Shown here in pieces: positions 46,810 to 58,975 of a stretch of DNA of 64,000 bases. The notes beneath the pieces were generated by a model that saw nothing but the letters and a program-made list of their open reading frames with translations, was not told where the DNA came from and ran no database searches. Each line of letters opens with the position of its first letter. Within the stretch, counting starts at the first letter, position 1. This stretch comes from Atrina japonica. Taxonomy: Eukaryota; Mollusca; Bivalvia; Pterioida; Pinnidae. Where the stretch lies: the NCBI GenBank assembly GCA_030159075.1, contig BROG01000645.1, positions 332,501 to 396,500 of the forward strand, in the 5' to 3' direction. Both the position numbers and the translations under genes were made by a program.

Positions 46810-49180
46810 TATGAACGGAAACCATGACGGAGCATGTGCAGTACTTTGAAGTTCTTGGTCACGGTAGACATATGGTTTTTTGTACTGTGTACTACGTCAT
46901 CAGTTAGTGACTTGCATTCGGAAATTTGCAGCATAGTACGATCTCTTATACAGAGTTGTCGAACCTTGCATTCTCGATCAATCTGTTGCAACGTCTCGAG
47001 TTTTACCAGATTCTTAAAAATATATAGATCTTTTGGTGTGTTTTTTGCATATATTTTAATGCTGACATAGAATAAAATACTATTTGAGGCGAAAATACTT
47101 TTTAAAATGGCTATGAATATACGGACTATACATTTGTGAAAAGTATTCTTATTCTGAGCATTTGGTTTCTATAGTTATTCTGTTGGTTGCATGATCACAT
47201 GTTTTGGTCTGCTTTTTGACAGATATTGATCGACGGTGCAAGGACCGACAACTCTGTGTAATATTAAATATACTGAGTGTAGTATAGTAGATCCGGAAAA
47301 TCGAATTACAAACTGTGTCATCTACAGTATCAAACTCCGATTATCGGTGATTAAATGGAGATAAAAATAAATCATCAACGGTATTTCGATACCAGCCGAT
47401 TAATTCATACTAAAATCATATTTCGCTCGGACAGCACAATTTAAATTCCCAACTTTTCAAACGCTGTGACATTCATTTTGACAGTGAGTACTTCTTAGAC
47501 GGCTTGGAAATACATTAAGGTTTAATATATAGCCTTGTATGATACCACTTTTATTATTTCGGATATTTACATTTATATCAAATTTGAGCTCAGCTGACGA
47601 AGTCTTATTGGCATAAACTATCGTCTTGAGTATTTGTTTTAACCTATCTTTTGTTACTGTAACTTTGGTATTGTAAACAATATTTACACAAAGGGATGCT
47701 TGTGATTCAAAGCTAACACTCGATTAGAATATTCTCGTTCTAAAAAACATGAAAACAAAGAAAAACCCTGTTCGCGATAGGTATTTTTATATAATAATAA
47801 AAAATACACATTATGGTTGTAAAAAGAAGGAAAACAAACACAATATTTTTGAAATGGTTAATTTACAAAATAAAAACAAATTATGGCGGTAAAAAGATGA
47901 AAACAAAGGCAATCCTTTTAAGATTATAATTTAAATAAATAAACACATTATGGCTATAAAAAGATGACGAACCCTTGTTGTGGTATGTTATCAACAAGAT
48001 GAAAAACAAATAAAATTGATAAAACTGTTGTTGTCATTCTTTAAACTATACATAGGAAGAATTCGAATGAAGTGCACACAAATTGGCGTTGTTCCTCTAT
48101 ACAAGGAGAATTACTTCTTTGTTTGAATTGAAGGCCCTTTAATCATCTAATGTTGAATTATGAAACAGCTTAATATCCCCACACAGAATGATTATGAAAC
48201 AGAACTCCAAAGTTAAAGAAAACAATTTCTCTTTTAAAAGGATGATAGTCATACAAAGCCCGGGTAAAATAATCAAAATCATTTCGTAAAGCATATGGAA
48301 ATTTGGAAAGAACTCGGACCAGGATTCTAAGAATTGAAGAATTACCCAAGAATTCCACTCAACTTTGTTAAATTGTAAAATCGTTTTGGCTACGACACAA
48401 CTAAGTTTTAGTTTTCACTAGGCTTTCAAGATCATGCAAGCCGTAACCTCATTGGTCGAACAACAGGATCCTACTAATGGTCACTCACACGTGACCACAT
48501 AGCGGTCTCCCACGCGACATATCAATACAATGTTAGCAACGAGAGATCAGTTTTGTATTAGAACAGACACTAACATTATAGTGACGGCTGTCAGAGGACT
48601 ATTACCGATAACGGACACTGTAGTTGAAGCCATCCTCTCACGAATACGACGATAAATAGTACGAATGATGTAGTGTTTACTGTATATGTGTGGTTTATCA
48701 GTATCTGATTGCAGATTGTTTTTAGAATATATACGAATAGCTTACCAAAAGTACAATGAAAATATCTAAAAACAAGACATCAAAATGAACCCCCAACCCC
48801 CCCCCCCCAAAAAAAAAAACACAACAAAAAAGAAAACAAACCAACGGCAACAATAAAAATTATTTTTAGAATATGTTTAAGGACCACTGACAGAATGTGA
48901 CCAATCGTCAGAGGATACGCACAAATCTATGACACTTGGTGCCACCGAATTATCTTCAAGAGGTATGTAATGGTCAACTATGATTACGTTGTTTCTTACT
49001 TTCAATACTTTGACGTTTGATCATTTTATTTAATTACACTACTACTTCCCCCGGGTAAAACATGTTTTGATTTGTTTTGCAATATAAAAGTTTCCGTCAA
49101 ATATCATGAAATGGTATCCATATTTGCTCAGTTCCTTCATATCAACGATATTGTTGATGTAATAAATTTTGGACAGTATA
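46810..49180. other. No recognised gene apart from one dispersed repeat
   Basis: AT-rich intergenic DNA. Three loosely repeated blocks of TATGG-GTAAAAAGA between 47805 and 47970, a poly(C)/poly(A) run near 48800-48840, and the ~290-bp dispersed repeat at 47370. Confidence 0.5.
47370..47665. repeat. Dispersed ~290-bp repeat, copy 3 (diverged)
   Basis: CGGTATTTCGATACCAGCCG, AGCCTTGTATGATACCACTT and GAGCTCAGCTGACGAAGTCT place it in the family of 33826 and 34155. Confidence 0.75.
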
Positions 49181-49186
49181 TAACAT

Positions 49187-49465
49187 GACTGAGCTGGCCT
49201 GGCTCAGTCGGTAGCGCTCTCGACTCTTGATCGTAAGGTCATGAGTTCGAGTCCAGCCGGTGGCAGGCTGGTTTCCTGTCCTTCGGATGAGACAATAAAA
49301 ATTGAGGCCCCGTGTCGCAGTACGTGTCTGCACGTTAAAAAACCCTCACTGCTCAATGGCCGTAAGTGCCGAGCATACGCCAAAATTTGAAGCCCTTCAC
49401 CGGAATTTGGTGACGTCTTCATATGAGTGAAAGATTCTTGAGTGGGACATTAATCAACAATATTT
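49187..49465 (+). mobile_element. tRNA-derived SINE (family 2)
   Basis: GAGCTGGCCTGGCTCAGTCG head, ATGAGTTCGAGTCCAGCC B-box, body with TTCCTGTCCTTCGGATGAGA and AACCCTCACTGCTCAATGGC, tail GAGTGGGACATTAATCAACA. Confidence 0.88.
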
Positions 49466-50581
49466 ACATACCGACTGCAGTTCTCTTCATTGCAAGTATA
49501 TAGAGTGGAATGTTTCATACTCTGGTAAACGCAGTCGCGTGCCCCGAGTATTAACCACTTTACTTTTCAGCGTAAGAATACATGAACGAATCAATAAAGA
49601 ATAGAATATCACATGTTTATTTCTTATATATTTAATATTAAAAGCCATACATAAAGCTTATCACAAAGGAAATAAAAATCACTGAAAGAAATCGGAAACA
49701 CGAGACTACATCTGTAGCACATTGTACAGCCTACAGGCCCATATCGCGATATATCTAGGTCATGTTATGACCAGAACCACAGACCATCGTCTGGCTTCAG
49801 TTACAAAAGAAAAAAGAAATTAAGGCCTAATGAAACTTTGTCAAGCATCTCTTGATAAACAAGTCGATTTGTTTGCCATCAATTGATATTCATATAAGAA
49901 ACAATTCGTCACCCGCATCGTGTGAAATTAGGTCGTGTGAAATGGGCTTACTTATGTAGGTTACGTACCAATCAGTCACTGTGGTTCCCAGCTGCTTGGT
50001 AAAAATGTCAAATAAAAGGGTTACTTTCAGTTGTCATCAATTAATATTAGCTGTCTCACTTCTTGTAAGTCACACTAAATCTTTCTATAGTATTTCCCAT
50101 TTATAATATCAGAATTCAATCGCAAACTCGTTGTAAATACATTATTCAGCATACTCATGGGCGCAGCCATTTGCAATTTCTATTCTCTTCCGACACATTT
50201 AACCTTCCGGTTACCAAGCAGACGAATATTCTAAAATAATTGAAAACCAATCTGACACTTACTCAAAATTTTCCATATCAATATTTTCTTTCAAAATGGT
50301 AAAAAAAGAAGCAAATAAACCTTAATTCCATTTAGTTTTCCGGACAGAAAAGGAGAACTTCTTCTCATGTCAAAACAGCTGTTGAGCGACACGTCATATG
50401 TAAACACCCCCCCCCCCCCCGCAAATTCAGTATCCCGGAATGAATTTAGTATCCAGTAGACATCAGTTTCAAAGAAAATGGTAATGTATATAAATATAAG
50501 GATTGTTTTTCATTTTTTTGACTTCATTCGAATATAATGGCAGTGCATTATGGAAAAAAATTCTGTGCAGCACGAAATATA

Positions 50582-50583
<2 letters not shown>

Positions 50584-50663
<80 letters not shown>

Positions 50664-50664
50664 C
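50584..50664. repeat. (AT)n microsatellite
   Basis: About 40 AT dinucleotides upstream of MCT copy 3. Confidence 0.97.
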
Positions 50665-50802
50665 AGACCTGCGTTTAACGTAAAATTTCCATTCTGATAG
50701 ATTATCATGTTTGTTTGTTTGTTTAAGTAGTGTTTACATCACTCTCAACTATGTCTCATTTAAATGGTGGCCACCAATTTTAAATGGTGAAGGAGTTTAT
50801 TT

Positions 50803-50937
50803 GGGGCCGGTCGTAAGTCCTAAATCCTAAGTCTTAGTCCTGATTGTCATGGAACTGACCAATCAACAATGGATTGCCATGGTAGTTAGGACTAAAAGTT
50901 AGGATTTAAGACTTGCGACCTGTCGTAAAACGGGCCC
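50803..50937. mobile_element. Short MITE with long terminal inverted repeats
   Basis: Left arm GGGGCCGGTCGTAAGTCCTA...CTTAGTCCT is inverted at the right as AGGACTAAAAGTTAGGATTT...CGTAAAACGGGCCC. Arms cover about 40-50 of 135 bases with a short centre. No coding capacity. Confidence 0.85.
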
Positions 50938-51764
50938 AAAATTACGATGCACATGAAAAAAAAAACTACCGGCCTTCCTGCAGGTAAACTGGCAATCTTT
51001 CGCACAAAAATCAGCAAAAGTGACAGTAGGGGCGACATTGCTCTGACCAGAAGTGAGAATGATCAAACATTTCAACCACGAAGACCTACTTTACATAAGA
51101 AATAAAAATGCAACACACCACCAATTTACGCGCGGTACCGGTTTTGAGGTTCTGGGACATTTTTATGTTATATTGATACGCGCTATAACGGATCGGGCGT
51201 TGCAGAATTTGTTTTATGCTATTTTGATATGTTTTGAATTAAATAAAATACCATCAACATAGTTTCTTTGATAAGGATATATAATAAATGTTCATTCAGT
51301 TTTTGTCCTTGACATAAATATGCCAACATATGCATTCGCTAACATTTACTCATTTGTCGGAGTTATGGGACTTGAAACCGTCATGACTGACATACCTCTT
51401 ATCGCTTCCCAAAGCAAAATCGTTATAATACAACCAAATATTATATATCATCTTTTATCTTTTCTTACCGACACAGTTTAATTTTAACCCATGTCAACAC
51501 CGTAACTTTTTCAAGGTAAGTGTAATATGATCTGCATTAAGATTACACGTAGCTGAGTAATACAGCTGTTTTCCCATCTTTCGTTAATATATTACGGCAA
51601 AACATTGCTCTAGTCTTCTAGGAAATATATCATATGCGAATGGATCCATTACATTTTGAATTGTCACAATAACGTGAGTAAAATTTACAAATAAAATGTC
51701 ATCCTATGTTTAGGAAATTTGATCGTTTTCAACAACATTTGATCGCAATACTTGTGAAAACCAA

Positions 51765-51804
51765 ATGGAAACTGATCGTGGATGGGCATGGATTGTAATG
51801 GGTG
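51765..51804 (+). CDS. MCT copy 3, exon 1
   Basis: METDRGWAWIVMG plus one base, donor GTAAGT; same length and phase as copy 2. Confidence 0.88.
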
Positions 51805-52253
51805 GTAAGTACCTCAGACCTTTTTTCTATTGAAAATGACATTTTATCGATTTCTGGGCCCGAAACCACCAAATTTAGTCTATACTAAAGCTCAACTTTT
51901 ATTTTGAAATTTTGACTATATAATCTGTTGTAAATTTGTGGGTTTGAGTAATTAGGTAAAATATTATTATTTTACGTCATTCACATATAACATTTTGCGT
52001 AACACTTATGATTTTCATTGAAAAAATGAATAAATACGTTGAGTACGGTATTGAAAATTAAACTATTCTTTAATTATTCTGAAGTTCTCTTCAAATTCAC
52101 AATAATTTTGATTATAATTTTACAGATGTATGCTGTCAATATACAAATATGTCCAGTTGCAGAATAAATTTCTGTGTGTTTTTACCTTAAAATCATGAAA
52201 AGATAGTTGAGTTTGAGTACTGAGTAAATTTTGTGACTTCAGGCCCTGGGCTC

Positions 52254-52323
<70 letters not shown>

Positions 52324-55300
52324 ACATGTATCAATTGATAAGAATTTCCCTAAACTAAAACTTTAACCAAAATGTCGATCTCCAACCCCATTACTACATC
52401 GATCCACCCCCACGAAATTCAAGCCAACATAATTCAATTGCACTTGTCAAAATGTAACGTATAGGCAAAATATGAAGGCCGTTATCTTTAATTAAATATG
52501 GTTACTTTTGTTTTGTCAAGTCCTTGGCATAAACAATGAAAGACACTGGCTTTTCGGATGGCACCTAAGACTCAGTGGTTGTGTCAAGTCAAGTGGCTTA
52601 CGTTTGAGAAACCCACAACATTGGCAAAATAACAACAAAACAACAAATTCCAATATGACGTCATATTAGAGAAAAAAAACCCAATCAGAAATAGTACTAA
52701 AAAGAAACAGTTTAAAACAATGTTGAAGCCCATCTTATGTACAGAAGTTGTCAATAGGCACATTGTAATTTTGACAATTCTTTCTTAAAGCTGTCATGGC
52801 CTCGTCCTTTCTCGAAACAGGCACATTCAAAACATTTGGAATATTTTTCGTTGCATTCCTGGAAAAATATGACGCTTCAGCGACCGCTACTTCCCTAGTA
52901 TCAGCCGTGTACTCGGTAGCATACAGTGTTTTTGGTAAGTACAACTAGACGTCTTTTCATTTTATAACTCAGGACTCGATATTATCACCGGCTCACTGGT
53001 CCGTATGTAAATCTTTCAACATCTATCTCATTTTAATACACCTGTCTTGTCCTCAGATGTCATAGTTTGTTACTCTTTTTTACTCTTTATCCCTCTATAT
53101 GTATATATGAAAATCAGGAGCCGGCTGGCTCAGTCGATAGCGCGCTCGACTCCTGAACGTTAGGTCGTGAGGTCGCGAGTTCAAGTCCAGGCAGGTTGTT
53201 TTCTTGTCTGTCGGATGAGACAGTAAAAACCGAGGTTCCGTGTCACAATAGGTGTCGGCGCTTTAAAGAACCCTCACTGCTCAATGCCCGTAAGTGTCGA
53301 GCATAGGCCAAAATTTGAAGTCCTTCACTGGCATTTGGTGACGTCTCCATATGAGTGAAATATTCTTGAGTGAAACATCAAACAACAATAAACAAACAAA
53401 CAAACGAAAATCAGTGATATAAAACATCTCAGATACCAAAGTATAAATCTTTAGGAAATGACCAGAATATATAGGTACAAATCTGGCAAAAATAGACAAA
53501 CACGGACCTCTTGCAATCAAGAGGTGTGATCAGGTAATATTAAATAGCAATGCGCATTCAAATAAACTACTGGTGAGGTTGGATGACTTTTGCAAAACTG
53601 CATATCGCGCTACAAATGGCGAACAATTGACATACCAATACTGATGACGTAGCACGCAGTGCACACAAAAAAGGCTAAAAGGAAGCGAACCGGTTTGGTC
53701 GTAAAGACATATTTTTCTCGAATTCACAGCATCAAAACTTATGACTTCTCTACTCTTTACACTACTATTCCTCATGAAAAATTAAAAGAAAGACTTTTCA
53801 GCATCATAGACAACTGCTTTTTCACTAAAGGTGGTACCCGAAAATTTGAATATCTAGTGATTGGCTATCAGGATACCTATTTTGTCAAACACCACTCTGA
53901 TTCTACACATAAATATACTGAAGTTGATATAAAAAACATGCTGGAATTTCTAATACACAATATATTTGTAATGTTCGGAGACGTGGTCCTTCAACAAACT
54001 GTCGGCATTTCCATGGGAACCAATTGTGCTCCTTTATTGGCCGACCTGTTACTTTATTCATACGAAGCAGACTTCATTCAGAAACTGCTGAATCAAAAGA
54101 AGAAAAAGCTAGCGGTGTCTTTTAATTTGACATTTAGATATATCGACGACGTTTTGTCAATTAATAATGACAATTTTCATACATATGGCAATGCGATATA
54201 TCCCAGCGAACTAGAAATTACAAATACAACAGAATTAAGCACACACGCTTCATACTTAGACATTTTACTTAACATAAACACAGACGGGAAATTAGCTACG
54301 AAGCTATACGATAAACGCGACGATTTCGGCTTTCCCATCGTAAATTTTCCACGTTTAAGTAGTAATATACCTCTGTCACCTGCATATGGAGTTTATATTT
54401 CACAAATGATCCAATATTCCAGGGCGTGCACAACATATGAAGATTTCATATACAGAGGTAAACTACTCACTGACAATTTATTGACACAGGGATATCGAAA
54501 ACCGCGTTTAATGTCAACGTTCCGCAAGTTTTACGGTCGGTATAATAGTCTTCTTTGCGACTACTCTGTTTCACTTAGTGAAATGTTGAGTTGCCTTTTC
54601 GTTGGCGGTTGTTGAGACGTCTGTACCAACTGTGACGAGGATACACTCATCACGTGTTTCACTGGACTTGACTGTGGACTCACGGCGGGTGTGACCGGTC
54701 GACAGGGGATGCTTACTTCTCCATGGCACCTGATCCCAACTCTTGGTTTCCAGAGGTTCGTGTTTGTCCATTTTTTATCGGATTTGTATCTATGTCCTGG
54801 ACATTCTATTGATTTACACTTTGATATCTGAGGTTTATATATTTAAACTCTACATGTACATAAAACAGTGACCTTGGCCTAATTATTTAATAGCAACTGC
54901 AGGTATGGCAAAAACAAATAATAGCAGTAATTGCGAATCTCCACTCAAGCATATCAATAATAAAGATGCAGAAAAGATTATTAATTGTTAATTAAAACTC
55001 CAAAGATCCAAGCTGAAAAGATTTGGAGGGAATTTGATGAAACCTATTTATGTGGCAACGATAGTCCAAAGTTGCAGAAAACGTTAAGGTTTTAGTCTCT
55101 ACTGGGTTCTAAGTAACGTAAGTAAGCGTCGCTTTTCCAAAGTCCCATCTCCTGAATAAGCTCTCCAGGGAGTTCTGCATGGAAGTCAGAGGTAGCACCA
55201 CATCGCATGTATAAAACAAGGAAAGGAGCTGTGCTCTCTTTCAAGGCATTGCCTTAGTTCATATAACATGTTGTAAAGCACAGCTCCAACGGCCGTTTCA

Positions 55301-58300
55301 CGAGTACCTTTTCACAAACGGAAGTGCTAATGTTCTAAATATTTAACATCACATTTAAATTGTGACACCGTTTTGAGGGAGGGTTCCTGCCCTGATGAGA
55401 CAAGATAGAGTCCCGATGAATGTTATTTCCCGCATTTGTAAATTAAGCAGACATTGCCTTCGTTCATATCAATTTTATATTTTACAGCATTTCCTGTTAT
55501 GACGTGTGCGATTGAGAGGTTCAGTGGAAGACAGTTGGTAACATTCGGAGGTTTTTGTTTATTTCTTAGCTACCTCCTCTGCAGTTTTGCTACGAGTATT
55601 GAATTTATAATTTTTGCACAGGGAGTAGTGTCTGGTAATTATTCTGATTACACATATTAGTATACCAGAGTGATTTGGTAATTATTTTGATTACACATAT
55701 AGACAAAAATTTACACGAAGTAAATTTGACTCAACATTCATTGTCACACAAACTGATAAAAGAGGGTCAAAGGACAGCCAATTGATAAGACCATCTTTCA
55801 CTTTTTATCAGCGTAGGTTGAAGTACCGTTTAATTCATTGTAAGACCCAAACTGCTTATTATATTCTATATATTTGACGTCATAATTATTTCGTGACGTC
55901 ATTTTGTGCACAGTGTTGACCTATTGAAATTGGATAGACTCGATGGATGCTTTTCCCGCATGTGCGAAGCAAGGAGCTGCACCCTCTTTAAAGGGATTGC
56001 CTTTGTTCATTTTACCTACATTGAATAAATACTCATCCAAACGGCTTTACTTGAAATGACTAAATGAAGAACAGTTCAATTATATACAAGGAAACAAACT
56101 TAATAGAGATGGCTTATTTTGACATATCTAAAGAAATTTTTATGCATTGTTTAATACTTTGAACTGGCATTATCTCAAGTATTATTTATTTTTGTCTTTT
56201 GCAAATAGCACTTGCGTCGGCCTGTATTCATGGACCCAGTGTCGTCGTTTTGAACCGGTATTTTGAAAAGAGGCGTAGTTTTGCGGTCGGGATGGCCATA
56301 TCCTTTGGAAGTATAGGTGGAATTATTTTCCCTATCTTTTTTACAAAGCTAATGCAAGAATATTATCTTAATGGAGCCCTTCTTATACAGTCTAGCATTT
56401 TATTAAACGCCGTAGTAGCGGGAGCGCTTCTACGACCAATGTGGTTAACGCAAAAGTTTACAGAATATAAATTATGGAATCAGCAGAAAAATGAAAAAAA
56501 TAAAGAAGATATTACTAACGTCTCTAAAGTGCCATCAAGCAGTTGGGAGATGTTGAAAGAGCAAAAAGGATTTCTTAATGAAAATGAGGATTTTTCAAAA
56601 GAAGAATGCGAAATTAAACTTCATTTTAAAGAACAGGCAGGCAATATGCTCAATACTTCAACATTATCCGGCATTTCACATTTTTCTAGTTCACGTGATA
56701 TTTTCAGTGCTTCAATGGCAGAACTTCGCCAAATCGAGATCAAGACAGAAAATGTTATCGTGGAAAAGCAAGAATGTTTATGCAATGGAGTTTATTTATC
56801 TAAATATGTGGATCTAAACGTCTGCAAAATGAAACTAGTCATTCTATTTGCAACCGTGTTCTCGTTCGGCAGTGTCGCGTGCATTTTGACTATTACCTTT
56901 ATACCACCTTTTGCTCGCCAGAGAGGCATGTCGGATACTGATGTTGCAATATTTGCTGCTACATTGGGTGGATGTGAGTTTGTAGGACGGATTTGCTGTG
57001 GTATCTTAGCCGACTTAAATATAGTACAGCGATATAAAATAGTTATGTTTGGATTATTCGTCGTTGGCACGATTGTACAATTTTTGCGTTTTTTGACCAT
57101 TTTCTGGCACTTTGAAGTGTTCTGTGTTGTGTTTGGGTTTTTTGGTGGATTCCTTGTGTCACTGTATTCTCCTGTTTGTGTCGATTTCATTGGACTTGAT
57201 AACTTCCACAAAGCTGTTGGTATACTTTTTGCATTGCAAGGGACACTATTAGGGATTTCAGGAATAATCATTGGTGAGCATTTTGTAGTGTTGCATGCAT
57301 GTTGCGATTCATTTAATTTTGACTTTATATCGACGGATATTGCATACTGGTTATATTTAGATCCTGGTAGTACCTAAGAAAAATATTAGTATTCACATTC
57401 AATGAAATCTTGTTATCTCGAAATACACAGGTCCACCCCAATTACTTCGAGATATCGTAGATTAAAAAATAACCAAGATTTTAATTACCACATTTTTCTA
57501 TCCATGAAAATCTGGACCGACTGTTCAATTTCGACATATCCGTAACTTCAACTAATCCAATTTCGACATAACGAGATTTCGCTTTACTATACACTGGGAC
57601 TCATCCCTAACCCAGATTTTCTAAGGGAAATACTTACAACAAAGGTCACGGATTGTTATAGTCGAGAGAAACATATTTTGTGAAGTATGAACGAATATAA
57701 GTAAATCAATTTCTATTTTAACCTGACAGTAAATGCAGTGGTCAAGTGGAAGAGCGTTCGACTCCGATACAAGGTCCAGTGTTCGAATCCTGGTACCGGA
57801 TCATATCAAATTAGTTATTGTTCTCTCGCCTAACGCTCGGCATTCGAATTAAAAGTCGCATGTTAGTCGGAGGAGACTACGTAAAACCGATGTCATAGTA
57901 GGCCTGACACATAAAAAGAAGATATTCACTTCACTAATATCAGTCCATAGCACAGGTCAAAATTCATAGCGGTTCAGTGTTGATACATATTCATATAAAT
58001 AAAATTTGGCAGGATAAGAATTAACAGTCAATCAAAGAAAGTAGGAAAGTGTACTTTTTCTTTTTTCCAAAGGTAAGGTCTGAGTCTCCCCAGGGTATCA
58101 ATAAAAACCAGTACCTGGTACTTCGGTACAAGCCCATTATTTTATACTAAAGTAATATTTCACTGATAATACAATCATTTAAAGTATAAACTACTGATAA
58201 AGCTGATTTATTAATTCTACAGTAGGCACTCTTACATCTATTTGGTAATACAGTTAGATAAATTATTTGGCCTTGTATGATACCAACTCTTTTGGAAAGA

Positions 58301-58975
58301 TACATTTATATTAAATACGAGCTAACCAGATAGAATAATCGTCTTCAGCATTTGTTTTTGGCATCATTTGAAACACTATAATACGGAAACCGGATCGTGA
58401 CATGTTAAAATAAAACTTTCTCGTAATTACGAAATACTTTGTCATAATTACGAGAAACCTCGTAATTATTAGAAAATTAAATTTTTTCGTTATTACGAGA
58501 CAGTTTCTGGTAATCACGAGGAAGTTGTAGAAACCTTTAATTATTAACATGGCACTCTCCGGCTTCCGTACTGTAACTGTGATATTGTTAATGATATTTA
58601 TTAGATTGATGTTTTGTTTCATTAGAGTCCTAATTGAAAAAAAGCCGTGTAACATTATGGCAGTAATTGATATTCAAATATTTAATCATTTTCTCTACTT
58701 TTATCTTCTTTACATGTTATCGCTGATATGTCTTAGATATGTATACATGTGCTTGTACTAATGTAGTTTAGATCGGATAACACTAAGCACGATTTCAAAT
58801 TCCAATAATTACAGGTGTTCTCCGTGATATAAGCGGCGATTACGTCATTGGCTTCCACTTCACAGGAGCTTGTGGACTATTAGCTACTTTCTTGTTTTAT
58901 TTTGTACCGTATTTAAAAGAAGAAGAAGAAGAAGAAGACGACGAAGTGGTGAAACAAACGAATAAACAGATATAG
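51765..58975 (+). CDS. Monocarboxylate-transporter-like protein (SLC16/MFS), copy 3, 518 aa
   Basis: Exons 51765-51804, 52791-52934, 55488-55634, 56209-57273 and 58815-58975. The first three exons have exactly the lengths of copy 2 (40, 144, 147) and all introns are phase 1. Signatures: METDRGWAWIVMG at the start and RYFEKRRSFAVGMA before TM5. Membrane segments are close to copy 2; the central loop between TM6 and TM7 is shorter by nine codons and more altered, though FSSSRDIFSASMAE is kept. The tail is strongly acidic (LKEEEEEEDDEVV), from a GAA/GAC run, unlike copy 2. Intron 2 carries a SINE and Penelope-like fragments; intron 4 carries a SINE, a dispersed repeat and a foldback element. Probably a plasma-membrane transporter; substrate unknown. 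Confidence 0.9.
52257..52322. repeat. (GT)n microsatellite
   Basis: About 33 GT dinucleotides in intron 1 of MCT copy 3. Confidence 0.97.
52791..52934 (+). CDS. MCT copy 3, exon 2
   Basis: Acceptor TTTCTTAAAG, donor GTAAGT. Encodes AVMASSFLETGTFKTFGIFF and the TM2 start; 144 bases as in copy 2. Confidence 0.9.
53117..53402 (+). mobile_element. tRNA-derived SINE (family 2)
   Basis: GCCGGCTGGCTCAGTCGATA head, CGCGAGTTCAAGTCC B-box, shared body, tail AAACAATAAACAAACAAACA. In intron 2 of MCT copy 3, directly upstream of Penelope-like fragments. Confidence 0.88.
53412..53536 (-). mobile_element. Penelope-like element 3'-end fragment
   Basis: Reads ATCTCAGATACCAAAGTATA, ACAAACACGGACCTC and GAGGTGTGATCAGGT, the reverse complement of the 3' tail of copies A and B. 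It lies head-on about 170 bases upstream of copy A, so the two pieces form an inverted pair. Confidence 0.8.
53705..54845 (+). pseudogene. Penelope-like reverse transcriptase, 5'-truncated (copy A)
   Basis: An open frame of about 300 codons starts inside the reverse transcriptase domain: YDFSTLYTTIPHEKL, then GISMGTNCAPLLADLLLYSY and the catalytic FRYIDDVLSINN, then ASYLDILLNINTDGKLATKL. It continues to FRKFYGRYNSLL and a stop at 54613-54615. The motifs A (DFS) and C (YIDD) are intact, but the N-terminal third (present in copy B) is missing and no GIY-YIG endonuclease is visible downstream. The first 17 codons of the open frame are not element-derived. The conserved non-coding tail ends near 54845. 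Inside intron 2 of MCT copy 3, same strand. Confidence 0.85.
55488..55634 (+). CDS. MCT copy 3, exon 3
   Basis: Acceptor ATTTTACAG, donor GTAATT (the same unusual donor as copy 2). Encodes AFPVMTCAIERFSGRQLVTF and SYLLCSFATSIEFIIFAQGV. Confidence 0.9.
56209..57273 (+). CDS. MCT copy 3, exon 4 (TM4-TM11 and central loop)
   Basis: Acceptor TTGCAAATAG, donor GTGAGC. 355 codons with RYFEKRRSFAVGMAISFGSI, a charged loop and the C-terminal helices including CEFVGRICCGILADLN. Confidence 0.92.
57395..57600. repeat. Degenerate inverted-repeat element
   Basis: Contains CTTGTTATCTCGAAATACAC, TTACTTCGAGATATCG and TCGACATAACGAGATTTCGC, suggesting inverted ends. Too worn to define its borders. Confidence 0.4.
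57730..57930 (+). mobile_element. tRNA-headed SINE, third type
   Basis: GCAGTGGTCAAGTGGAAGAG and GTGTTCGAATCCTGG form A- and B-box-like elements 39 bases apart. The body (AGTCGGAGGAGACTACGTAA) differs from the other two SINE families. Confidence 0.6.
58105..58350. repeat. Dispersed ~290-bp repeat, copy 4
   Basis: CAGTACCTGGTACTTCGGTA, TTTTATACTAAAGTAATATT and TTGGCCTTGTATGATACCA match the family at 34155. It abuts the foldback element at 58383. Confidence 0.8.
58383..58569. mobile_element. Small foldback element
   Basis: Terminal inverted repeats ACGGAAACCGGATCGTGACA (left) and TGGCACTCTCCGGCTTCCGT (right), about 26 bases with a few mismatches. Interior of TCTCGTAATTACGA-like palindromes. 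Flanks ACTATAAT and ACTGTAAC agree at six of eight positions, an old 8-bp target duplication. Same design as the 31985 element. Confidence 0.75.
58815..58975 (+). CDS. MCT copy 3, exon 5
   Basis: Acceptor AATTACAG. Encodes VLRDISGDYVIGFHFTGACG, TM12, and a tail with six Glu and two Asp in a row before TAG at 58973-58975. The GAA run may be a coding microsatellite. Confidence 0.9.

Noticed and set aside
54600..54700. Possible hammerhead ribozyme in the Penelope-like 3' tail (GTGATGAG and GAAAC on the minus strand near CATCACGTGTTTCAC)
   Set aside because: The conserved CTGATGA and GAAA boxes are not present in the right order and spacing around a stem. I could not find the motif elsewhere in the copies by eye.
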